Of a DNA stretch of 64,000 bases, positions 13,195 to 24,300 are shown one piece after another. Position 1 is the stretch's first letter. The number at the start of each line of letters is the position of its first letter. The notes beneath the pieces were generated by a model. It searched no databases. It saw only the letters and a list, made by a program, of their open reading frames with translations, and was not told the origin of the DNA. The DNA lies in assembly GCF_019399895.1 (NCBI RefSeq), contig NW_027228792.1, forward strand, positions 124,001 through 188,000. The letters run 5' to 3'. Both the position numbers and the translations under genes were made by a program. The stretch comes from Cardiocondyla obscurior. Lineage: Eukaryota > Arthropoda > Insecta > Hymenoptera > Formicidae.

Positions 13195-13550
13195 GTAGGA
13201 GCTATTAAGTAATTAATTAAAATTTTTGAACAAATAAATGCAGAAAAAGTTGTAGGATAGACATGACAAATAACGGCAAAAATTATTTGATGCCACCGGC
13301 CTCATGTTTACTGTCGTTGTCTGTTCGCTATTTATCGATAGTCTATTATCACTCATCTCTCTTTTAAATAATACTCGTCGTTGTCTGCCGCATATTTCAC
13401 AACTTTCTCATTCATTTACACATTTTAATTGATTACTTAAGAACTATTTCCAATTTTACAAAGTGTTAAATTACATTTTTCTCGGTTTAACATAATCTAC
13501 TCTCAACTTTCAACATGGCAATTTTGTTTTTGACATGCTATACAGGATGA
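13195..13550. mobile_element. Degenerate foldback-type remnant
   Basis: Inverted imperfect halves meet around 13310 (GCCACCGGCCTCATG). The right side keeps the family's arm motif in decayed form and ends near TTTTTGACATGCTATA. It resembles the elements at 5995 and 7602. Confidence 0.4.
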
Positions 13551-13893
13551 GCCATGTTAATATATACAGTCAATTTTTTTTTAATTAAAAAATAAAAAAA
13601 AATATATTAAACTGTAACGTCACTATTTCGAGGAGGAAAGAAGATGATACTATTGATTTGACCTTGAAATTCCAATTTGCTTTTAATGCAGATTCTTATT
13701 TTCCATTGAAAAGTAACTTTTGTTTGAAACATTTTTTCAAAAAATATCATCTTATGTCCTCAAAATATCATCAAAACTATCGTGAACTATCTTGAAAAAA
13801 TCTTCAAAATTATTTTAAAGACACTAGAAGACATTTTTCAGAAAAATGTATTAGACAAAAAGTTCATATTTTCTCGCCTAAAATTCAAATCTA

Positions 13894-14488
13894 CGGGGTG
13901 ATTCAGAACAGCAATAGTATCCGTAAATGGACATGTTGTTGAGGTAATTTTATGAAAATTTTTCCTTTTCGAAAAATTTTTCCGAGACTTCGTTTTCGAG
14001 TTATAAAATTTAATAGTTAGCTATTCACTGAACGGCTAATCATGGTAGGCAAAGACGGCGTAACTCAGCATCAGACGTGGAGAACTCGCGACGATCTCAG
14101 CTGACCTCTTAATTAATTAATAAATAAATAATGAAGAAAAACTGAATGACGTTACAAGTGAGAATTATTAGACTTCTTATGTTAATGGAAAGAAATTATT
14201 ATTAATAATAATTAACAAGTGCTTAATTCAAGGGTAATTATAAACTTTTAAATTTTTTGTGTATTGTGCGTAAGAGGTCAGCTGAGATCGTCGCGGGTTC
14301 TTCACGTCTCATGCTGAGTTACGCCGTCTCTGCCTACCATGTGTAGCCGTCCAGTGTGTAGCTAATTATTAAATTTTATAACTCAAAAACGAAGCCTCAG
14401 AAAAATTTTTTGAAGAGGAAAAATCTTCATAAAATTACCTGAACAACATGTTCTTTCACAGATACTATAGTTGTTCTGAATCACTCTG
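13894..14488. mobile_element. Foldback element, GTGATTCAGAAC family
   Basis: A 595-bp inverted-repeat element with ends CGGGGTGATTCAGAACA and complement (TGTTCTGAATCACTCTG, with one indel), flanked by TA. Its arms carry AGACGGCGTAACTCAGCAT and GATCTCAGCTGACCTCTTA, unlike the GTGTCC families. It is related to 42445-43236. No coding capacity. Confidence 0.8.
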
Positions 14489-15115
14489 TATAATAGAAAA
14501 TCATGTTTTATTTAAAAATTGTTTATTAAAATTCTATTTTTCGGTCTAAAATTTAAAAATTAAGTTAAATTAAATAAAAAATTTTTTTAACGAGACATAA
14601 TATTTTTTAATACAAAATCGGATTCTCGCGTGAAAATATTAAACTTTTGTCTGAAACATTTTTTCGAAAAATGTCATTCTATTTTCTGAAAATAAATGAT
14701 TATACCAAATTATATACATAAAATTATTAGTTTTGATTAAATTTTTTTAGAGTTTAAAAGACATCTTAAAAAAATTGAAAACTTTGTTATTCGACAATAA
14801 AATATAAAATCTATCTATTATATGGAAAAAATTCTATTTAACCCTTCTCTGTCTTGCTATGTTACTGTTTTATCGGAAAGCTTGCAATTATTATTAATTA
14901 TTTTTTAAATAAAACAAAATAAAAATTAATTAGTATTTAATTTTTATGTTGAAACATACGACGGCTATAAAAATGAGCTATAAAAAATATAAATTCTTAT
15001 TTATAATGTGACTTTGGTGTGAGATATTAATGTTTCTATTAGAGATGTAATTATTATAAAACAAATTTGAAAAAAGCTGTAAATAACAATTAAATATTAA
15101 TTTAAAAATATTTTA

Positions 15116-15800
15116 CTTACTGATAATCGTTATTGACGACTTACATATTTTTTGATCGCTTGCAACTATTTTCAATAATTGAAATGGGTTTTAGTTACTG
15201 ACAACCGTTAACGATGATTGAAGTTTTTTGTGTTCACCGAAAACCGTTATCAATAATTAAATTTTTTTTAATATTATAAAAAAAGCTGAATGTTCTGTTT
15301 TGTAAAGACATAAAATTAAAAATTCAACTTTTCTTTAAACATTTTTTCGATCCAGTTTCAAATATTCTTTTTGTGTACGACTTTCATATAATTCATTATT
15401 GTTTCAAGAGTGTAAGAAAAATAATTTTACATATTTTTACAATAATAATAATTTTACAATAAGTAAAAATAATTATGATCAAAGTTAATTATAAATAATT
15501 ATAATTTAATTATTATAAAATTATTGTATAAAAATATATAAATAAAATTAATCTAAATCGTAAGTGATTATATTTACAGTTTAGTTTAATTTTATAACTC
15601 AAACATAAGACTAGTCTAGTAAGATCGTCAGTACATAGTACTTTTATGTGGATCTGTGTAATCGTTACAAGTGAAAGAAAAAATTTAGTCGTTAATAACG
15701 GTTATAAGTAACCAAAAAACTTTTAGTTATCAATAATAGTTACAAACGACCAAAAAAATTTTAATCATCAATAACAGTTATCACTAAGTAACATAAAATA
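15116..15800. mobile_element. Foldback with tandem-repeat arms
   Basis: The left side (15116-15265) holds about four units of 40-50 bp resembling TACTGACAACCGTTAACGAT, each followed by a T-rich stretch. The right side (15675-15800) holds about three units in inverse orientation (ATCAATAATAGTTACAAACG and similar). Inverted arrays of short direct repeats around an AT-rich middle resemble FB/Galileo-type foldback transposons in architecture. This is a structural comparison, not a homology claim. Confidence 0.5.
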
Positions 15801-16441
15801 AAAAATTTTTTACCTATTTTAGAGTAAATGAAAAAATAACCGTTATTTTCCGCCCTGGTTTTTATCCAAGATAAAATAAATTTTATCTCAAATGTTTATA
15901 AAAAAAAATGTGTTGTTTACAAAACTTCCGAAATGGATAATCGATGAAATGGAAAACAAAGCCTATGTATAATGCAAAAATACGGACAAAAAATAGGGAG
16001 TAGAAATAAAAACAAAAATCTAACGTGTCGAAATTCTGGTTCTATTGCTTATTTTATATTCCAATTACAGATTAATACAAAAATGATTGCAAAACAAAAT
16101 TATAATTATTTAAATGGGATATCAATAAAAGGAAATAAATTTCGACGCGTTGGATTTCTGTTGCCATTCTTATTGCCTACATTTTCGCATTATGCGACAG
16201 GCTGAACATGGATCTATACATGCTTATTCGAGTACGCGTGAACACACGTACACACACTTGCACGCAGCAGACACGCACGCACTCACACAAATAAATCAAA
16301 ATTGACTACACGTATCTAAATCACAATGCAAAAATATTATTTATAATGCTGTAGCCTGGCAACTGTTAAGAACCGTTATTATATTCAATTATAATTTAGC
16401 CTAAATTACGTTATCATTTAATTTAAATGTCAAAACTATTG
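15801..16441. other. 3' flank of the EDEM3-like gene, no other gene
   Basis: AT-rich sequence downstream (in gene orientation) of the stop codon, with a CA-rich patch around 16230-16290. It should include the 3' UTR and polyadenylation site, but no convincing canonical signal was pinpointed. Confidence 0.4.
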
Positions 16442-18121
16442 TTATAATTCATCATCGATATGTTTACATGATTTTGGTTTAGTTCCCTTTATTTTACCAT
16501 TATTTGCAGACTTTTCTTCTTTATCGTATTTTGCTTCATTGAGTACTGTAGCACTACCTAGTCTATCCGTAATTTGTGACTTTTTTTGAAGTACTTTAAC
16601 ATTCACAATTCTTACAGGAGATTTACTATCTTCAACTAAATCAGTAGATATAATTTTATTTTTAATCAGATTTTTTTTATTAAACTTTGCTTTTAAATCA
16701 TTTTCGTGATTATACTGTTTATTATTAATATTCTTTTCTTTCCTTAATATTGTGTATTTTTTGTTGGAAGAAGCTGCCTTTATATTGTAAGTACCTGTAG
16801 TTACAGATACATCAGAAACATGAATTTTATTTCTATTATTTGATTCAAAGTTCTTAAAAGATTCTTCTTTCTGATTGTTTTCTTTGGTGATTTCTTTAAG
16901 TTTCGTATCCACTACCTTTGTTAAATGCAACAAGTCTATTTTATTTTGAGTGCTACTTTGAATACTACTTTTTTTATTTTTGGTCTGATTCTGAGAAGAG
17001 TATAAAGTAATTTCATTAGATTTTACGGTATTTTTATTTTTGTTACTTTCAGTTACGATATTTTTCGATTCGCTTATATCTTCATATTTTTGTAAGATAC
17101 TTTGCTCAGAATATTTAACTGCCTTTTCTATTTCCGTTAATATAAAATATTCAAAATCTTCGAGCTTTTCAGTATTCGATTCCTTACTTTTCTTCAAAAT
17201 TTTAATATTTTTACTTTCTAAATCAAATTTACCTCTATTACTGTCACTAATAAATTCTGTGACTGCCAAATTATTTTCTTTAAATTTTACAAATAAATTT
17301 TCTTCTTTATTTATATTTTTTAAATTTTTTTGCAAATCAGTGATTAGTATATCGTAATACGAGCTATCTTCTACTCCTGATTTTTCTAGATGTTTTTGCA
17401 CTCCATCAATTAATATTTCTTGATATGTAGTATGAACTTCAGTGTGAATACGATCCAAAAGAGCAACGTGAAGATTAATTATTTCATCTTCCTCGTCAAA
17501 TAAATCAGTTAATAAATGACGTAAAAATGAATAATTTTCAACTTGTGCAATACCAGATTCAGAAATTTTTAGCAACTGTTCCATTTCAGGCCTTACACCT
17601 TTCATATTTTTCAATTTTGTAGCTATTGTCTTTAAGTTCAACACCATAGTGTCCATATTAGTGAGTAAATATTGTTTCAATAACTTCTGTTTATTCGGTT
17701 CTAATAGCTGTCCTATCTTTTTAGTAGATGAATTTGGTGCTACTACAAGTAATTCGCTTAAGAACCATCGGACTTTGTATGATAGTGACGTTTTAGTAAG
17801 CACGCCACGTGCTTTATTAACCCAATTATAATAATTTTCTAAAATAAAACTTCTAATTCTTATACCTTTATTTTGTTTGGCGTTTAGAAAGATTTGATTG
17901 ACGAAAACTTCTTTCAACTGATGCCACAAAATCTCTATTGGTGTAGAGACAGGTTTCAGGACAATAACTGTAGCTTCTGATGCGACACTAATTCTGACTT
18001 CACCACCAAGCGAATCTTTAACAATATCTGCATGAAAATAATGAAAATGAATAGAATCTTCTTGTTCATGCGATTCCATAATAGGAATCATCATATCCAA
18101 ATTGGATGTAATAGTTGTCGC
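16442..18121 (-). CDS. EDEM3: EDEM3 last exon, long C-terminal tail ending DDEL
   Basis: A single open exon of 559 codons after acceptor TTTATAG. The first 290 or so residues look folded or helical (for example LKPVSTPIEILWHQLKEVFV, WVNKARGVLTKTSLSYKVRW). The remaining 270 or so are low-complexity, rich in Lys, Asn, Ser and Glu, and probably disordered. The protein ends CKHIDDEL. DDEL fits the xDEL class of ER-retrieval signals, expected for a soluble ER-lumen mannosidase. The tail is longer and more lysine/asparagine-rich than that of vertebrate EDEM3. No clear canonical AATAAA was found close to the stop on the minus strand. Confidence 0.9.
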   Translation of the reverse strand, partial: ATTITSNLDMMIPIMESHEQEDSIHFHYFHADIVKDSLGGEVRISVASEATVIVLKPVSTPIEILWHQLKEVFVNQIFLNAKQNKGIRIRSFILENYYNWVNKARGVLTKTSLSYKVRWFLSELLVVAPNSSTKKIGQLLEPNKQKLLKQYLLTNMDTMVLNLKTIATKLKNMKGVRPEMEQLLKISESGIAQVENYSFLRHLLTDLFDEEDEIINLHVALLDRIHTEVHTTYQEILIDGVQKHLEKSGVEDSSYYDILITDLQKNLKNINKEENLFVKFKENNLAVTEFISDSNRGKFDLESKNIKILKKSKESNTEKLEDFEYFILTEIEKAVKYSEQSILQKYEDISESKNIVTESNKNKNTVKSNEITLYSSQNQTKNKKSSIQSSTQNKIDLLHLTKVVDTKLKEITKENNQKEESFKNFESNNRNKIHVSDVSVTTGTYNIKAASSNKKYTILRKEKNINNKQYNHENDLKAKFNKKNLIKNKIISTDLVEDSKSPVRIVNVKVLQKKSQITDRLGSATVLNEAKYDKEEKSANNGKIKGTKPKSCKHIDDEL

Positions 18122-18337
18122 CTATAAATATACAAACATTTTATATGAAAAAGATTAAAAAAAATATATAATATATGTATTATATCTAAGACTTTAAATA
18201 AAGAAAAAAACAGCAAACCTGTGAAGTCACATGTCGATTAAGAAATGATTTTAATGATCCTTTCAAACGTTCAAATAATGATAAGTCAGTAGGTGCTTTG
18301 AGCTGAATTTCTTCTTTTGAAGAATATAATCCTGTAA

Positions 18338-18396
<59 letters not shown>

Positions 18397-21300
18397 GGTG
18401 TCTCAGCCCATGTGTAAAATCCTATACAGATAGGTAGGTCTTAGGGAGATAAATAAAAAAGTTCTTTAACGTTTTGAAAAATTCTCAATACTTATTTAAA
18501 AAAAAAATTAATTTGTCTAGCGCAAGAGGACAAGGAAGCTATAAGTGAGTGAGCGCGATAGGCGATGACGCCATTCGCCTGTCGCGCTCACTCGCCCGCA
18601 GCTTCCTTGTCGTTTTTACGCTTATACAATTTATACATTTTAATTTTTTTCTCAATAACGGTTGAGAATTTTGCAAAATGGTACGGAACTTTTCTACTTG
18701 TCTCAATCAATTCTATCTATCCTCCCAGTATCCTTCGTTATGTCTGGGACACCCTGTATATATATATAAGGACAAGAAGTAATTAATATTAACATTGATA
18801 TTGTTATGGTTATAATACAAGATGCCACAAAATATCATAACTTTAAATGTTTTAAATGTACACTATTACATACATTTCTAATTAAAATTAAAACTAAAAC
18901 TAATAAAATAAATATTATTTAAAATTAAGCATAACGAATAGCTTTATGATTTTAACCCATTAAAATTTAATTTAAAGTATTTCTTTCAATAATTTACTTG
19001 CATTTTAATAGTTTAAAAAAAAAAATTTATATTAAAATTATCAAAAAAAATTAACGGTAAAAAGTAATATATAAAAAATTACAATAATTTATATATTTGG
19101 TTCTGTAACACAACATATTTAAATCTCTATAAATACCAAGAGTGACTGTAAGTTCGCCTTTTGCCGCATTAATAGCTTTCATCAGCTCAGCTGCCTCTGT
19201 GAAAAACAAGAACACAACAGGTATTGTGACATCATCCACTTCTTTACCATCACCCGACATTGCAAACATAGGCGAAGTTGCCGCACTTGAACCAGCAACA
19301 TTATCCAATACTATTCCAGCAAGAGCACCAGCTTGCTGAATTCTTCGCGCCTAATATACCAAATAAAATTAAAAAAGTATAAAATATCAATAAAAAAAAA
19401 TACTTTACGATAATATATACCTTTTCTATAAACATGCAATTTCCACGATCTATGATGACTATTTTGCCAGCTAAACTGCCCGCATTCAACAGATCTGTAC
19501 AAGCTGCAGGTGGATATGTAAGTATTACTTTTCCAGTAATTTTATCGAAATTTTGTAACTCAGGTCCAAATTGTGCTGGTCCGGCTAATAATGTAACTTT
19601 TTCTGGTGGCTCTGTATTAGGCTTCATGAATGTTACTGTCTGTGGCTTAGTTTCCGGTTGTATTTGCATCTTAGTAAGTTCAACCATTTCTTGCATGAAT
19701 AATAATCCTTCCTCTGAATCTTGCGGTGTTTTTGCCTTTAGACAACAAACACGTTATAATTAATCATGCATAAAAAATATTAATAACATATAACGATGTT
19801 TAATGTAACAAATTACATTAGAAAACGTGTGTAATAGTTGAATTCGTCCATCTGCTAACGTTAAAGTTGTTATTCCCATGTCACTCAACATTTTCAAATG
19901 TTCCAAATTATTGGCCTATAGAAAATTAAATTTTTAGATTTTTTATAATAAAAACATATAAATATAATATGATATATACCTGAAACTGCGATGCACTTAA
20001 TCTTCGTTTTATCGATCTTCTTGGACAAACATCTTCGACCATATTTCTTAGAGGTTGCCTAACTGATGCCGGAAATAAATGCAAGCTATTCGGACAAGTT
20101 CGGTCAAATTCATCTACGTGTACGACATCACGTTCAAAATCCTGCTTGTTCAAAAATGTTTATAATGTCACTAATACTGCTCAATCAATTACATTTTACA
20201 ATGATACACTTACAGAAGAAATATTTGTCCTTATTGAAGCAAGGGTAAGAGGTAATAAATGACCTTCGGTAGTAAAAATAAATTCATCCAAGTCTAAAAC
20301 TAAATCTTCTGATTCAGCAAATAATAAAAATAGATATTTGAATGTTTCGGACAATACAAAGCTATCCATTGTGTCATCATGTTTGTTCGTTCTAACATCT
20401 GATACGGCTGCATAACCGCATGGCACTCTTGCATACGTTTGCAAACTTTTGAGTACCTTACGTCCAACTTCTAAATAATAATGATCACTTGTGGCTCGAT
20501 ACAAGAAATAAGTCGATTCTAAAAATTCCGGTCTAAGTGGATGATGCCCCCAATGAACCTATATTTAGATATTAACATATTTCAAATATACACAAAATAT
20601 AAAATACAACAAACTTTTTATTAATTATATATTTTAAAATTATTAATATAATACGTACCTGAAAATCAGTCGTAAATGCTTCTGGTATAAAATTATGTCT
20701 TTGCATGACTTGATACAGCATTTCATGCGTTTCTACAGCAGGTTTGATATCTCCTTTAAGAACCTATAAAGATATAAAGAAATGATATAAATAAATTTTT
20801 TTTTTCTGTTTAAAAACAGAATGAATGATCTACCTGTAAACCTGGCCAAAAAGCTAATAAAGCATCCATAAAATTTTTTGAGTTGGTATTTGGTCTATGC
20901 ATGTGCACATCTAGCAACATAGGTCCTTGACTGACATACTTCATTACGGCTTGGTAGTGCTTATTAAAGCGACCTAAATATTTTTCATCACCTGCATGTA
21001 ATAAAATACACAGATGTATTAAATAGGCGCATACACATATGTATATACGTACGCACAGTATCCTATTTTAATTAACGTATTTAAATGTCTCCAAAATTAC
21101 ATGCATAAAATTTTAATTTTAACAATCTCGTTAAAATTAAAATTTTATGCATGTAGTTTAGGAGAAATTTAAATACGTTAATTAAAATTAAAATATAGTA
21201 TACAAAATTACTTTTCTTTAAGAAGAAAGTAAAAGAAAACATATCAAGAGTACGTACAGCGAACAAATAGATACATATTAAACTCATAAAAAATTGTATA

Positions 21301-24300
21301 AAAAATTTTTATACATACAGAATTACTGTTATTAAAAAAAATTCCTTTTTAAAAAATAGTGATATCAAATAAAAGAAGTCAACTCTAAGAAGTTCATACA
21401 AAATTATTTCTATTTAATGTTTGCAACCACCAGAAAGACATCGTTTAGGCAATTCGAGAAGCATTGTCTCTGCAGTAGATTGAACGCAGATGAAATTATA
21501 TTCCGTCACTTTTATTGACTTCTGTAATTTGAGTCAAGCTTGCCTTTCTTGGCTCATCTCTTTTGAGAGCGGACAATCTCGAAGATTAATAAACTATGTT
21601 TCAAATATTTTTCTACGCTGAAGAACAGTCCCTTTGTTGCTATCAAAAAAGATGCTGTTGTGCTCTGTAGCAACAATATTTCTTTCTGTCAGTACTTAGC
21701 AAGAACTTGCCCCGTACGCATGTTCTTTTTTTTGCCTTTAAAACAAATTCACTTTGTCGCACGTTGCAACTTGAATCTGCGTGCCGCGATTGATTCATGT
21801 ATCATGAGTTCGTTGTGTAAACCAACTTTATGCATTAATATTGAATAAAAACTTTAAAAAGTGCTTGTTGCGTTATGTCCTTCAAATGCGTGCCCATCTA
21901 ACACCCGTATTCTAAATATTAAAAAAAGTTTTTAGGTAAACTAACGAAAACGTCGCCTTTCCGATCTTTTTTGCAACTCTGTGTACTTATGTATTTTAAC
22001 GCGCTGATTAAAAATCTCATAGTTAAAGTTGGGAGAAATTGATTTTTATAGTGAAAACCATGAAAAAATCATAAAATAAATTTTTGTGTTTATCTTTCAA
22101 AATACTGAGAATTTTGAAAAATGTTTCAAACTAAAGTTGTAAATCTTGTCAAAATTCATATTTTATATTCTATGTATTTTTATCGGAAAACAAATATTAA
22201 CTGAAAAAATTAAATATAAAAACAGTAATAGCACTATTTACATATTTCAAATATTTTACTTAATATTTTGTTTGGAGTGCGTCGATGCAGCTCCAAATTC
22301 CGGGATCAACGGTACATCACTGTTGGCACCATGTTTCTTCGGTACGCAATTTGCATGCTTTCGCCGCGTAGCCAAACAGCTGTTCGGTCGCCCACGGTTG
22401 TCTGTATTGTTGTGTCGCGTTATCAGGCGTTTATTACTTTGCCATCGTCTAATCGGTTGTTATATGTTTAATAACATTCAACTGTCAAACGCGTCCTGAA
22501 CCTTTCTGTGTAACGCACTTCCTGCTTAAAAAGAGTCGAGAAGATTCTGAAAGTTGTAACCTATATAAAAAGGCCCACTTTTGCGGACTCACTACTATTG
22601 TGTAACGAAGCCTGTTTTACCTTGCGGTTTTTGGTGTCGGATTACCGACCTAATTATGTACCGACTTGCGGAAAATTTGGCGGTACCGGCGAGTAACTAG
22701 TCATCGCGTCGGCGCAGTTGGCCTGGTAACGGACCTGTTTGCGGGATTCGGGACAGTCTCATGGAGGCCAGAGACCGTGAGCATTAATTTTCCGCTCGTG
22801 GAAAAATAAGTGCGTAACGACAAAGACGTGAGCGAGGCCAACACCGGCATTGAGGAGTGCCATCAAATTTTCACCCACGCGGGAAGACCCATTGATTTTT
22901 CGCTCACGCGGATCCACGGATTTCCGCCGATCTATCGATTTTCCGCCCGGCGGGATCGATCACGTCGAAGGAGCGTGACCAAAGGAGTACCGTACCGTGA
23001 GTGCCCGTTTTGTGACGGAGGGCCGGAATTTTCTCGATCACGGTAATAATTCATTTTCGAACACAGGTTCCAGCCAGGGGCTGGACTTGGACCGGGCGAG
23101 ATAACTCTGAAGCAGGTGAGCGTGCGAGCTGCACGCATCCAGCACGTGATTGCGCCGTGGGATCATACCGGCACGGAGACCGCAACGTGGAGAGTTGCTG
23201 ACGGCGACGACGGTCATCGCCGCACCCCGAGATCATACCGGCTTTTCCTGATACTTGGAGTTATCGGGGGAAAGTTGTTGGACGTCGAGGGACATCGCGT
23301 CGCAGCCGTTTACCGCGTGGAAGCAGCGTGCGGCGAGTACATTAAGACTTTGTGTACGGGGAACCTCGGGGTACGGGGGGAAATCTTGTGAAGAATTCGT
23401 GTGTGCCGTGGCACAATTCGTGTGCGTGATAGGAATAGTTTCGGTTTCGCGGTGGTAAATTCTCGTATCAAAAATTGTATTTACGTTTTTTTTTTGTACA
23501 GAACGTCGTGAGGCCTGTACCGTACTGAGTTGCGTTCCGAGCTTTCGGCATTCTTTAGTTATTTCTTTTGCGTGAAACAGGCGAATGGCTAGGAATGGCG
23601 CCGTCGTCTGTCGCGCTCACTTACGCACAGCTTCCTTGTCGCTCTTACGCCTATACATTTTATGCATTTTAATTTTTTTCTCAATAACGATTGAGAATTT
23701 TGCAAAATAGTACGGGATTTTCCTATTTGTATTTTTGAGTTCTATCTATAACTAAAAAATGCTCACTACTCAACCAGACACCCTGTATACAGTGTCGTTT
23801 TGTGACCCAACGGGCAGCGGCGGCTGAGTCCGGTACCGTATCGAACAGCACTTTGTGCTAGATAAGTAGCCGTGTTAAACTTTTTTTTTGTACATTTCAT
23901 GTTTTTGGTTTGAGTCGCGGGTTGATCCCCGTTTCTCAATTTCAGTAACTTTTGTGTTGAAAAATTATTTTATTTTGTAAATTCTTTTTTGGGTTTTTAA
24001 TAAATCTAGCGCAGTTGTTTGCTTCTTGTTACATTGTAGTCAACGCGATCTGAGTTATTTCGCGTTTCGCTATTTAGGCTCTAACGATAGTTTGATAATT
24101 AAATCGCTAGTAAATTTTATGCGGTGAAAAAGTGGTCGTCAGAGCTCGCGCGCTTCGACAAGTCTCAGTGCTTGCTTATTTTTTTGTACAATAGATGATT
24201 CCCGGTAAATTTGCGATATTTCTGATTATTCAGTGTGAACATTTGACGCAAAATTCAATGTAAATAAACTGTATTTAGTTTTAAAACTCGTTATTGCCTC

